In this document: in pieces, positions 8,798-17,169 of the stretch
Position numbering within the stretch: position 1 is the first letter of the stretch
How the letters are laid out: each line of letters starts with the position of its first letter
NCBI GenBank assembly: GCA_049591295.1
Contig: JBAWEQ010000016.1
Location: 12,068 to 76,067 of the forward strand
Reading direction: 5' to 3'
DNA: 64,000 nt
Source: DTPS01 sp049591295
GTDB taxonomy: Bacteria; Acidobacteriota; UBA4820; DSQY01
Translations under genes and position numbers: made by a program
The notes under the pieces: generated by a model
Seen by the model: only the letters and a program-made list of their open reading frames with translations
What the model was told of the DNA's origin: nothing
Database searches by the model: none

Positions 8798-9991
8798 ATG
8801 GGGGCTCGGGGGCGACGGTACCCAGTCACGGTGCTTCTCGCGGGGGCGCTCGCGGTTCTCTGCGGGTGCGGCCGCCACGAGCCGGCCATGCAGGTGCGGC
8901 GCGGGACCTTCAGCGATCACCTTCTTCTGACGGGTGAACTGAGAGCCGTCCGGTCGGTGGACATCCTGGTTCCGCGACTGCCGCAGTGGCGCACCCAGAT
9001 CCGCTGGATGGAGCGGGACGGGTGCGTCGTCAAGAAGGGCCAGAAGGTCCTGGATCTGGATTTCACCGCCCTGGCCGGCGAGCTGGAGGACAAGAAGCTC
9101 GCCGAAGCGAGCGCCGCCGCCGCCCTGGCCAAACAGAAGGCCCTGAACGCCTCGGGTCTCGAGGAGGCGAAGACGGCGCGGGAGCAGGCGGAGACGGCCC
9201 TGCAGAAGGCCGAGATCGAGGCCAGGGTGCCCGCCGAGCTGTTCAGCCGCCGGGACTACCAGGCGCGCCAGCTCGCTCTCGCGCAGGCGAAAGCCTCGGA
9301 GGAGAAGGCGGGAAACGATCTGGCCGCGGCCCAGAAAGGGCAGGAGGCCGATCTCGGCGTGGCTAGGCTGGCCCTCGACAAGGCCCGCAGGGACCTCGCC
9401 GCTGCCCAGGAAGCCATGGGCAAGATGACCGTTCTCGCGCCCTGCGACGGCGTTCTGGACGTCGCCCAGCATCCCTGGGAGGGGCGGAAGTTCCAGGTGG
9501 GCGACATGGTCTTCGTGGGCTGGACGGTCTTGAGGATCCCCGACATGAGCCGGGTGGAGGTGGCGGCCAGGCTCTTCGACGTGGACGAGGGCAAGGTCCT
9601 CCCCGGCATGCCGGCCATCTGCCGCCTGGATACCTTCCCGAAGGTCGCCCTGAGGGGCCGCGTGGCCAGCGTCTCCTCCATTGCGCAAGAGGTCCCGAAC
9701 AGCCCCACGCGGAGGGCCTTCATGGTCATCGTGTCGCTGGAGCACAGCGACCCTGAGAGGATGCGCCCCGGCATGTCCGTGCAGGTCTCCGTGGAGACCC
9801 GGCGGATCCCCGACGCGCTGGTGGCCCCGCGGGCCGCCCTGGATTTGAGCGTGGATCCCCCTCGGGCCCATCTGGCGGGAGGAGGAACGGCGGCGGTGAC
9901 CCTGGGGCCGTGCAGCGCCCGGGAATGCGTGGTGACGTCCGGCCTGCGGGAGGGAGAGCGCCTCTCCTGTGCTTACGGAAGCGGACGATGA
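8798..9991 (+). CDS. HlyD/MacA-type periplasmic adaptor, lipoprotein (adaptor 1)
   Basis: Membrane-fusion protein of 397 residues. The signal sequence ends at an LCGC lipobox, so it is probably lipid-anchored. A lipoyl-like half motif near residues 30-85 (VRRGTFSD..LTGEL, then VVKKGQKVLDLD) is followed by a long alanine/glutamate-rich coiled coil (about residues 90-210), the second lipoyl half (MTVLAPCDGVL) and beta-barrel segments ending in the MRPGMSVQVSVE motif. ATG 8798 follows a G-rich ribosome-binding site. Its stop overlaps the next start as ATGA (9988-9991). It is the first of three tandem adaptors feeding one permease. Confidence 0.88.
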   Translation: MGARGRRYPVTVLLAGALAVLCGCGRHEPAMQVRRGTFSDHLLLTGELRAVRSVDILVPRLPQWRTQIRWMERDGCVVKKGQKVLDLDFTALAGELEDKKLAEASAAAALAKQKALNASGLEEAKTAREQAETALQKAEIEARVPAELFSRRDYQARQLALAQAKASEEKAGNDLAAAQKGQEADLGVARLALDKARRDLAAAQEAMGKMTVLAPCDGVLDVAQHPWEGRKFQVGDMVFVGWTVLRIPDMSRVEVAARLFDVDEGKVLPGMPAICRLDTFPKVALRGRVASVSSIAQEVPNSPTRRAFMVIVSLEHSDPERMRPGMSVQVSVETRRIPDALVAPRAALDLSVDPPRAHLAGGGTAAVTLGPCSARECVVTSGLREGERLSCAYGSGR

Positions 9992-11304
9992 GGGCGCTGG
10001 ATGCCTTGGCGGGGCTCCCCTGGCGGGAGGTGGCCGGGGCGCTCCCGGGCGCCGCGCGCGCGGCCGCCGGGCGGTGCGGGAGCTACTGGAAGAATCGCCC
10101 GCGCCTGCGGATGGCCGTCCTGGCGCTCCTCGGTTTTCTCCTGCTGGGAGTTTGGGGGCGCGCCTTCTGGGGCGTGGAGACGGTCCGGGTCCGCCGCGGG
10201 GAGATGCTGGATGAGGTGCCGCTGCAGGGCACCCTCAAGGCCGTGGAATCGGACCGCCTCGGGCCTCCCCAGGTTCCCAGGGTGTGGCAGTACAAGATCG
10301 GCATGATGGTGCCGGAGGGAACGGTCGTGAAGAAGGGGACACCGGTCCTCGGCTTTGACACGAGCGACATGGTTCGCGAGCTGGACGCCAAGCGGGCCGA
10401 GAGCGACAAGGCACGGACCGAGCTGGTGAAACAGCGGGCGCAGATGGCCGTCCAGAGGGAAGATGGGGCGCTGAGGCTGGCCAAGGCCGAGGCCGACCTG
10501 CGGTCCGTGGAGATGAAGCTGGAGGTCCCGCCGGACCTCAAATCGGCCAACGAGCTCGAGGAGGCCAGGCTGGATGAGGCGTCGCTCCGCGACCAGATCC
10601 GGAGGGTGAAGGCCTCCCAATCGGCCCTGGAGGCCGCCGGCGAGGCGGACCTCACCTCTCTGGAGGAGAGCCGCGAGAGGGCGGCCACGCGCGTCAGCGA
10701 GATCCAGGGCGCGATGGGCCGCATGACCGTGCAGTCCCCGCGCGACGGCACCGTCATCTACCTCACCGATTGGAACGAGCAGAAGAAGAAGGTCGGAGAC
10801 ACGTGCTGGGTGGGAGAGAAGGTGCTGGAGGTGGCGGACCTGGGACGGATGAAAGGCGAGGGCCTTGTGGACGAGGCCGATTCCGGCAAGGTCGCCGCCG
10901 GCCAGCGGGTGAAGTTGCGCCTGGACGCCCATCCCGACACCGAATTCACGGGCCGCGTCGCTTCCATCTGGAGGGCCCTGGAGCCCAAGTCGCCCACCAA
11001 TCCGCTGAAGGTCATGAAGGTGGAGGTGGTTCTGGACCGGACGGACCCCCGAAGGATGATGCCCGGGATGCGCTTCACGGGCACCGTCGAGGCGGGCCGA
11101 GAGGAGGGGGCGGTCCTGATCCCCTCCAGCGCCGTCCTGGAAACGCCGGACGGCCCCGTGGCCCGCAAGCGCTGGCTCTTCGGCTACAGGCGGGTCCGCC
11201 TCACCATCGGCCGGCGAACGGGCCGGCGGGTGGAGGTGACGAAGGGACTCCGGGCGGGCGATGTGGTGGCCGACGCCGGAACCCCGAGGGAGGCGGCCCC
11301 GTGA
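9988..11304 (+). CDS. HlyD/MacA-type periplasmic adaptor (adaptor 2)
   Basis: A 438-residue membrane-fusion protein. An N-terminal cytoplasmic stretch of about 40 residues precedes one membrane helix (MAVLALLGFLLLGVWG, about residues 43-60). The first lipoyl half (GEMLDEVPLQGTL, then VVKKGTPVLGFD), a charged coiled-coil hairpin (about residues 130-240), the second lipoyl half (MTVQSPRDGTVIYL) and a beta-barrel with the MMPGMRFTGTVE motif follow. ATG 9988 overlaps the stop of adaptor 1, and its own stop overlaps the GTG start of adaptor 3, so the three are translationally coupled. The protein is clearly related to its neighbours but diverged. Confidence 0.87.
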   Translation: MRALDALAGLPWREVAGALPGAARAAAGRCGSYWKNRPRLRMAVLALLGFLLLGVWGRAFWGVETVRVRRGEMLDEVPLQGTLKAVESDRLGPPQVPRVWQYKIGMMVPEGTVVKKGTPVLGFDTSDMVRELDAKRAESDKARTELVKQRAQMAVQREDGALRLAKAEADLRSVEMKLEVPPDLKSANELEEARLDEASLRDQIRRVKASQSALEAAGEADLTSLEESRERAATRVSEIQGAMGRMTVQSPRDGTVIYLTDWNEQKKKVGDTCWVGEKVLEVADLGRMKGEGLVDEADSGKVAAGQRVKLRLDAHPDTEFTGRVASIWRALEPKSPTNPLKVMKVEVVLDRTDPRRMMPGMRFTGTVEAGREEGAVLIPSSAVLETPDGPVARKRWLFGYRRVRLTIGRRTGRRVEVTKGLRAGDVVADAGTPREAAP

Positions 11305-12569
11305 GGCGGCGCCTGCTGCTGGCCGCGGGACTGCCGGCGGGCGTGCTCGTGTTGGCGCTCGGCGCCTACGTAACGGGAAAGGGATCCTCCGCCGTTCCCA
11401 CCCAGCGGCTTTCCGAGGCGCCCTTCGTGGTCAAGGTGAGGGCGGAGGGCGTGCTCAAGGCTGCCGAGTCCACGCCGGTCTCCACACCGATCTCGGCGGG
11501 GTCCGCGATGACCCTGGCCTGGATCATCGAGGACGGCAGCCGGGTCAAGGCGGGGGAGGTGGTGGCGCGGTTCGACCCCTCCGACTTCCAGAAGATGCTC
11601 CTGGACGGCCGCGGCGATGAAGCGACGGCCAAGGAGAAGATGGAGAAGGCGGGAGCCTCCCGGACCGCCACGCAGAAGGACATGGCGCTGGACGAGCAGA
11701 CCGCCAAGGCTGAGCTGGCCCACGCCAGGGAGTTCCAGAGCACCGACCGGGAGATTTTTTCCCGCTTTGACATCGCGAAATCCCAGATCGACACCGAACT
11801 GGCCCAGGCCAAGGAGTCCTACGCGGCGGCCATGACCAAGGCCAAGGGCGCCCTCTCGCAGACCGACGTGGAGCTCTACCGCATCGACGCGGCCAAGGCC
11901 GCGAAGGACGCCGATCGCGCGGAGAAGGCCCTGGCGGCCGTCGAGGTGAAAGCGCCCCACGACGGCGTGATGGTCCTGGAGCGGAACTGGCAGGGCTATC
12001 TTCCTCGTCCGGGCCAGACCTTTTGGCCAGGCCAGAAGCTGGGCGAGATCCCCGACACGAAGAACCTTCAGGCGGAGGTCTACGTGCTGGAGGCCGACGC
12101 CGGAGGGCTGGCTGCCGGCCAGAAGGCCGAGGTGGAACCGTACGGGGCCAAGGGCGATCTGCTCGAGGGCAAGGTCTCCCGGGTGGACTCACTCGCGCAG
12201 CCTCGCTTTCCCGGGGTGCCCGTGCAGTACTTCGGGGCCACCCTGACCTTCTCGGGCCCCATCCCGTCGGCCCTCGTGCCTGGCCAACGGGTGCGGGCCG
12301 AGATCCTCGTCCAGGACCTGCCGAAGGCGCTGGTGGTGCCCAGGCAAGCGGTATACGAGCAGGACGGAAAGCCCGTGGTCTACCGGCGGCGTTGGCTGGA
12401 CAGCTTCGCCGCCGTGCCCGTGGTCCTCGGCCCTGGGGCCCTGGGCCGGGTCGTCGTGCGGCAGGGCCTGAAGGCGGGACAGGTCATCGCCCTCGTGGAG
12501 CCCGGCCGTCGCGGGGAGCCGGCCTCGTCCCCCAAAGGGGCCGGGCCGCCTCTCGGAGGAACACCATGA
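11301..12569 (+). CDS. HlyD/MacA-type periplasmic adaptor (adaptor 3)
   Basis: A 422-residue membrane-fusion protein with an N-terminal membrane anchor (about residues 5-24). The lipoyl half FVVKVRAEGVLKA and VKAGEVVARFD, an alanine/lysine-rich coiled coil (about residues 100-215), the second half VEVKAPHDGVMVL, and a C-terminal barrel ending LVPGQRVRAEI then a membrane-proximal domain are visible. The start is GTG 11301, forming a GTGA overlap with adaptor 2; the frame is open far upstream but no other start makes biological sense. It ends inside the ATG of the permease gene. The three adaptors differ enough that a simple recent duplication is unlikely. Confidence 0.87.
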   Translation: MRRRLLLAAGLPAGVLVLALGAYVTGKGSSAVPTQRLSEAPFVVKVRAEGVLKAAESTPVSTPISAGSAMTLAWIIEDGSRVKAGEVVARFDPSDFQKMLLDGRGDEATAKEKMEKAGASRTATQKDMALDEQTAKAELAHAREFQSTDREIFSRFDIAKSQIDTELAQAKESYAAAMTKAKGALSQTDVELYRIDAAKAAKDADRAEKALAAVEVKAPHDGVMVLERNWQGYLPRPGQTFWPGQKLGEIPDTKNLQAEVYVLEADAGGLAAGQKAEVEPYGAKGDLLEGKVSRVDSLAQPRFPGVPVQYFGATLTFSGPIPSALVPGQRVRAEILVQDLPKALVVPRQAVYEQDGKPVVYRRRWLDSFAAVPVVLGPGALGRVVVRQGLKAGQVIALVEPGRRGEPASSPKGAGPPLGGTP

Positions 12570-13804
12570 ATCCCTGGGACGCTTTCTCCAGCGCCATGGG
12601 CAACCTGACGGCTCACAAGCTGCGCTCCTCCCTCTCCATGCTCGGCATGCTATTCGGCGTGGGAGCGGTCATCGCCATGCTCGCCATCGGAGCCGGAGCC
12701 GAGCGCCAGGCCATGGCCATGATCGAGCGCCTCGGCCTGCACAACGTGCTCATTCGGGCGAAGGACGTGAAGAAGGATGAGCTGGAGGAGCTGCGCAAGA
12801 AATCGCCGGGGGTCTCCCTGCGAGACGGCGAGGCGGTGTCAGAGGCGCTTCCGGCCGTGGAACTGGTGGCGCCCGTAGTGAAGGTGGAGCCCTACAAGGT
12901 CCTCTCCGCCCAGGCCTCCGCCGACGATGCGCAGGTGGCCGGCGTCTCGTGGCGCCAGGCGGAACTCTTCGGTCTGAAGGTCTCGGAGGGGCGCTACTTG
13001 GACCGCGGGGACGAGAGGGGAAGCGCCCAGGTGTGCGTCATCGGCCAGGAGGTCCGACGCGAGCTGTTTGGATACGGGCCCGCCGTGGGAGGGCTCCTCA
13101 AAGTCAACGATATCTGGCTCGAGGTGGTGGGGATCTTGTCTTCGGACGGGGCCGCAGGGAGTTCCCTCCAGGGCGTCCAGGTGGGTTCCGCGGCCCGCCA
13201 GATCCAGATCCCCGTGAGCACGGCGCTCCTCAAGTTCGACCGCGACCCGCTGAGCTCGCCCGTGGATGAGGTGGTGGTCCGCCTCAAGAAGGACGCCTCG
13301 CCCCAACAAGCCGCGGAGGTGATGAAGCGGCTGGTGGACCGCCTTCACGGCGGGGCCCAGGACTTCGAGATCGTGGTTCCGGAGGCCCTGCTGGAGCAGA
13401 GCCGCCGGACCCAGCGCATGTTCTCCATCGTCATGGGCTGCATCGCGGGCATTTCACTGCTCGTCGGCGGCATCGGCATCATGAACATCATGCTGGCCTC
13501 CGTCCTGGAGCGCACCCGGGAGATCGGCATCCGCCTCGCCGTGGGCGCCAAGCAGAGAGACGTGGCCCTGCAGTTCGTGAGTGAGGCCGCCGCCATCAGC
13601 CTCATCGGCGGCCTCTCCGGCATCGTGCTCGGGGTCCTCATCGCCAAGGTCGTGGCGCTCTCGGCGGGCTGGCCCACGGTGGTCACGCCCTTCTCCGTCG
13701 TGCTGGCCTTCGGCGTCTCCCTGGCCGTGGGCGTCCTCTCCGGGCTTTACCCGGCCCAGCGGGCCGCCAGGCTCGATCCCATCGAGGCGCTGCGCTACGA
13801 GTAA
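12566..13804 (+). CDS. ABC transporter permease, MacB/FtsX type
   Basis: A 412-residue permease with the MacB topology: one N-terminal helix (about residues 20-45, SLSMLGMLFGVGAVIAML), a large periplasmic domain (about 50-285) and three C-terminal helices. The FtsX-domain signature ERTREIGIRLAVGAKQRDV and the terminal YPAQRAARLDPIEALRYE are both present. No ATP-binding domain is fused and no ABC ATPase gene is adjacent, so the ATPase must be supplied from elsewhere. ATG 12566 overlaps the adaptor 3 stop and has AGGA at 12557-12560. The likely role is tripartite export or envelope transport; the substrate is unknown. Confidence 0.9.
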   Translation: MNPWDAFSSAMGNLTAHKLRSSLSMLGMLFGVGAVIAMLAIGAGAERQAMAMIERLGLHNVLIRAKDVKKDELEELRKKSPGVSLRDGEAVSEALPAVELVAPVVKVEPYKVLSAQASADDAQVAGVSWRQAELFGLKVSEGRYLDRGDERGSAQVCVIGQEVRRELFGYGPAVGGLLKVNDIWLEVVGILSSDGAAGSSLQGVQVGSAARQIQIPVSTALLKFDRDPLSSPVDEVVVRLKKDASPQQAAEVMKRLVDRLHGGAQDFEIVVPEALLEQSRRTQRMFSIVMGCIAGISLLVGGIGIMNIMLASVLERTREIGIRLAVGAKQRDVALQFVSEAAAISLIGGLSGIVLGVLIAKVVALSAGWPTVVTPFSVVLAFGVSLAVGVLSGLYPAQRAARLDPIEALRYE

Positions 13805-13819
13805 GCCCGGGGCAGGGGC

Positions 13820-14272
13820 CTACTTGGCGCCGTTTTCGCTCTGGATGTAGTCGGCGATGGCGTTGATCTGTTGGTTCGAGAGCCGGCCGTCGAAGCTGGG
13901 CATGGTGAGGCCGCGCCCCTGGTGAATGATCTTGACCAGGAGATCGCGGTCCTGGGAGTACGGCCAGTTGGGCCGCTTCAGGGCGGGTATGGTGGCGGTG
14001 CCAGCGAGGGTCGCCCCGTGGCACGAGGAACAGTTCTGGAGGTAGAGGGACCGGCCGCTCGTGGCGGCTGCGCCCACGGGCAGGCGCCCGTTCTGGGAAT
14101 AGTCCATTCCGGCGGATGACTCGGACGAGGAAACCCCGACCTGGGACCAACCTCCCACCGCCGGGGTGGTGCCCCAGAAGATCAGGCTCAGGGCGGCGGG
14201 CAGCACCACGGCCGCTGCAACCCCAAGCCAGAAGAGGCCGCCTCTCGATGGTTTGCCGTTCGATTTGGGCAT
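13820..14272 (-). CDS. Membrane-anchored monoheme cytochrome c
   Basis: A 150-residue c-type cytochrome. An uncleaved-signal-like helix spans about residues 12-33. The mature domain carries one heme-binding motif, CSSCH (C81, C84, H85), and the axial Met candidate M124 in LTMPSF, with the cytochrome c terminal helix NQQINAIADYI. It should be tethered on the outer face of the inner membrane and carry electrons; its partner is not evident nearby. It is convergent with the permease operon. A TATACT -10 element (complement of 14295-14300) lies just upstream of its ribosome-binding site. Confidence 0.9.
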   Translation of the reverse strand: MPKSNGKPSRGGLFWLGVAAAVVLPAALSLIFWGTTPAVGGWSQVGVSSSESSAGMDYSQNGRLPVGAAATSGRSLYLQNCSSCHGATLAGTATIPALKRPNWPYSQDRDLLVKIIHQGRGLTMPSFDGRLSNQQINAIADYIQSENGAK

Positions 14273-14294
14273 GCGGTTTCTCCTTCGCCAAAAG

Positions 14295-14300
14295 AGTATA
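14295..14300 (-). promoter_or_regulatory. Candidate -10 element of the cytochrome c gene
   Basis: The minus strand reads GGTTATACTCTTT across this site. The same 13-mer precedes the asparaginase fusion (complement of 4636-4641 and flanks). No good -35 hexamer is present at 16-18 bp. Confidence 0.35.
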
Positions 14301-14421
14301 ACCCGAAACCGCCGGGACTATGCCAGGCCGGCACCTTTGCCCTCCTGGCTGTCGAGCATTCCAGATCACTCTTGAGCGGTCCGCCTTGCGGAGCGAAGCG
14401 GAGTAAGGCGCGTTCTGACCG

Positions 14422-14495
14422 GGCCCCAGGCACCGCGCCAAGCGCGCGGCCGAGGCCCCGCTGCGGTTCGGAGCCGGAAGGCCGGGTCGATTTGG
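14422..14495. repeat. Dispersed GC-rich repeat, copy B
   Basis: About 74 bp located just 3' of the UbiA gene. It aligns by eye with 21762-21832 just 3' of thiC, sharing GCACCGC, GCGCGGCCGAGGCCC, GGTTC, GCCGG and ATTTGG blocks in the same order. Confidence 0.5.
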
Positions 14496-14511
14496 ACATG
14501 CATCATCATCG

Positions 14512-15486
14512 CTACAGGAGGTAGGCCGCGGCGAGCCCCACTTGCGCGGCCATCATCATGCCGTACATCTCCGTCCAGGAGGGGTGGTTCTCGGTGTAGG
14601 CCAGCTCTTCGGGATTGCGCAGAAGAAGCCATACGGTGTGGCTCCCCCAGAGCACGAGGGCCGCACCCAGAAGGGTGAGCAGGAGCGGGTTCCCGGTCAG
14701 GAGGCGCCCGCCCGAGGGAGCCCGCAGCAGGAGGCCCAAAGGAAAAAGCAGCCAGGGCAGCACGAAGGATGGGGCGATCATCCAGGCGGCCTTGCGGGGC
14801 CCATAGGTGATCGGCAGGGTCCGGCAGCCGCCCAGGCGGTCTCCCTCCATGTCGCTGAAGTCCTTCGTGGACGTGGCGCCCAGGAGAAACAGGAAGAAGA
14901 CCAGCCCGAGATACCACGGCTCCCAGAGGCCGACGGTGGCCACCATGGCCCACCCCGCTACCTTGAGCAGCTCCCCTCGCGCCGCGGCGATGGTGACGTT
15001 GGCCCAGACGCCGAACCGCTTGGTGCGGCCCAGGCGCGGCGAGGAGTAGATGAAGGTGCACAGGAGCCCCCCCAGGTAGATCCAGAAGCAGGCGTGGGCC
15101 TGCCACGGCGCCCGCATCCTGGCCAGCAGGCCCTGGTCGTAGGGAGGAGGTACGACCCACCAGATGGGTGCGAGCGAGAGAACATACATGCACCACGACG
15201 CGGCCAGCGCGCTCCTCGGCGTCACCTCGCCGGTGCAGAGGGGGCGCGAGGGCTTGTTGATCTTATCGATGTCGAGGTCGTAGACCTGATTGATGATGTT
15301 GGAGGCCGCGTTCATGAGGGAGGCGCAGAAGGAGCCCAGGAGCAGGGTACCGAAAAGCTCCCACGTGAACGATGCGTACGGATTATGGGCCGAGCCGTAG
15401 GCGCAGGCCGAGCCGGACAGGATGCCGAGAAGCGGCGGCAGGAGAGTGAAGGGCCGGATCAGGGCGATCCAGGGCTTCCACCTCAT
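14512..15486 (-). CDS. UbiA-family prenyltransferase
   Basis: A 324-residue polytopic membrane enzyme. The Mg-diphosphate binding motif NQVYDLDIDKINKPSRP (N66, D70, D74) and the second Asp-rich loop STKDFSDMEGDR are intact, so it should transfer a prenyl group from a prenyl diphosphate to an acceptor. About nine helices are predicted. ATG 15486 overlaps the stop of the upstream kinase gene as ATGA, which sets the start. Because the coupled gene is a prenol/prenyl-phosphate kinase, the donor may be a salvaged prenyl diphosphate. The acceptor (quinone ring, glycerol phosphate or other) cannot be decided from sequence. Confidence 0.88.
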   Translation of the reverse strand: MRWKPWIALIRPFTLLPPLLGILSGSACAYGSAHNPYASFTWELFGTLLLGSFCASLMNAASNIINQVYDLDIDKINKPSRPLCTGEVTPRSALAASWCMYVLSLAPIWWVVPPPYDQGLLARMRAPWQAHACFWIYLGGLLCTFIYSSPRLGRTKRFGVWANVTIAAARGELLKVAGWAMVATVGLWEPWYLGLVFFLFLLGATSTKDFSDMEGDRLGGCRTLPITYGPRKAAWMIAPSFVLPWLLFPLGLLLRAPSGGRLLTGNPLLLTLLGAALVLWGSHTVWLLLRNPEELAYTENHPSWTEMYGMMMAAQVGLAAAYLL

Positions 15487-17033
15487 CGAGCCACCCACAG
15501 CGCCAGGATGTCGGAAGGGCGGCTCAGGACGGCGGCGAGAAGGAAGGGCAGGACTCCGGCCAGCGCGCCCGTGAGCAGATGGATGATGGGCTTAGGAAAC
15601 CAGCCGCGGGCTGCAACGGTCTCGTTCAGCACCGACTCGAGGAAGAAGACGATGGCCGCCGAAACGAACAGCAGGAGGGCGACGAGGGGCATCCAGCGGG
15701 TGAACTGCGCCCACCCCGTGGGAAAGCCGAAGCGGATCAGGTCGGACCTCAGGAAGGCGGTCTGAAATCGGGGCAAGGCCGTCCCGTAGAGCCCGTGCTG
15801 CAGCATCAGCACCGCGAGAAAGGCACCGCAGAAGAGGCCTGCCGCGGCGAGCCCGGAGGCGGTGCCGGCCAGGCTCACGCCGCCCGGTTCTCCGGCCCTG
15901 GAGGTGCGGCGCGACCAGAGAAGAAGGGTTCTGCCCCGGCTCAGCTTCCCGACCTCCGAGGCCACCGTGTCGGCGGCATAGGCAGCCAGGCTGGCCACGC
16001 AGGCCGCGGGGGACACCAGGGCGAACAGGGCCGGAAAGAGCCCCTTGGAAAAGACCGACTGCGCACCTCTGCGGCCACCGTCGCTCTCGGCGATGCCCAG
16101 GGCCCGCTTGCGGCCGAGACCCACGTAAGTGCTGCCGTTGGCCAGGAGGTAGAAGAGGAGGAGGAATCCGTAGCCCTCCCAGCCCAGGCCCACGGCCACG
16201 AGAGCGCCCCAGAAAGCGCCCATCCAGGCGGACGCGGCCGTTACCCATCGGCGGTACCAGGCCACGGTGGCCAGCGCCGCGTTCAGGAGCAGGAGCAACA
16301 GGAGGGGAGGGCCCCAGACCGACGGGGGGCCGACCGCTCCGGGCACGGTCCGTCCCTGAAGGAGCTCTCCCCACGGGAAACGCGCGAACAGGAGGAGGAC
16401 AAGGCCCGCCGCGAGCGGGACCGTCAGGTTGTCGTCGATCTGGCCGGGAAGGGTCTCCACCAACCCGCCCACCAGCGCGGCCAGGAGGCATGCGCCGCCC
16501 AGCCCAACCAGGGCCGGTCCCGAGATCCGGAGATCACCGTAGGCGCTGAAGTAGGCCAGGGCGAAGGCGGCGGGCGTTCCGACCAGGATGAACCCGAGCA
16601 GGCCCGTCCACCGCTTTCGCGGGTTCCAGGGCAGCGCGGGGCCCTTCAGGCCGAGGCCGAATAGCGCGGCGAAGGCGTCTCCGAAGGCCAGCAGGCCCCA
16701 CGCCCCGGCGGCGGCCCAGAGCACGTTGGTGGGTCCTGCGCCGGAGGCTTGGCGCACGGGATCAAGGCCCGCGGCTGAAACGGGAAGGAGAAGGCAGAGC
16801 GTGAGGACAATGGCCGGGTATCCGATCATGCCCGAGTAGCCGAGGGCCTTCTCCTCCGGGCGTTCCAGATTTCTCCTCCCGTAGTGGGGGAAGAGCCAGA
16901 GGTTGTGGCACAGGGCCGCCAGGGCGCAGAGCGCCGCCTGCCATGGAGAGAGCCAGTGCAAGGCGACGGCGAAGAGGCCCATGGCCATGTGCAGAAGCTT
17001 GCGGATGATTTCCCGGGAAGTGTCCGCTTTCAT
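15483..17033 (-). CDS. Fused phytol kinase-like (VTE5) and phytyl-phosphate kinase-like (VTE6/DUF92) protein
   Basis: A 516-residue membrane protein with two halves. Residues 1-220 resemble the dolichol kinase/phytol kinase/CdsA-like family: RKLLHMAMG near 11-19, FGDAFAALFG at 117-126 and the ETLPGQIDDNLTVPLAAG block at 193-210. Residues 245-516 match DUF92, the VTE6 family: SAWMGAFWGALVAVGLG, then AADTVASEVGKLSRGRT and GGVSLAGTASG at 353-393. In plants VTE5 and VTE6 phosphorylate phytol in two steps to phytyl diphosphate. The fusion plus the coupled UbiA gene suggests prenol salvage; this is inference. ATG 17033 is preferred over an upstream extension made of low-complexity sequence. Confidence 0.8.
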   Translation of the reverse strand: MKADTSREIIRKLLHMAMGLFAVALHWLSPWQAALCALAALCHNLWLFPHYGRRNLERPEEKALGYSGMIGYPAIVLTLCLLLPVSAAGLDPVRQASGAGPTNVLWAAAGAWGLLAFGDAFAALFGLGLKGPALPWNPRKRWTGLLGFILVGTPAAFALAYFSAYGDLRISGPALVGLGGACLLAALVGGLVETLPGQIDDNLTVPLAAGLVLLLFARFPWGELLQGRTVPGAVGPPSVWGPPLLLLLLLNAALATVAWYRRWVTAASAWMGAFWGALVAVGLGWEGYGFLLLFYLLANGSTYVGLGRKRALGIAESDGGRRGAQSVFSKGLFPALFALVSPAACVASLAAYAADTVASEVGKLSRGRTLLLWSRRTSRAGEPGGVSLAGTASGLAAAGLFCGAFLAVLMLQHGLYGTALPRFQTAFLRSDLIRFGFPTGWAQFTRWMPLVALLLFVSAAIVFFLESVLNETVAARGWFPKPIIHLLTGALAGVLPFLLAAVLSRPSDILALWVAR

Positions 17034-17169
17034 GTCACTCGCCTGGAGGGGAAAGCGAGACGTGAGACGCGGGACGCGGGAGGTGAAACGCAAAAGTCCC
17101 CATTCCGCAATCCCAAATCCGATATCCCCCAATCCCCCTTCCCTGATCCCAGTATCGCCTTCCCTCTTC

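Noticed and set aside
8729..9871. Minus-strand frame opposite adaptor 1
   Set aside because: Shadow of a high-GC gene; repetitive composition and no start site.
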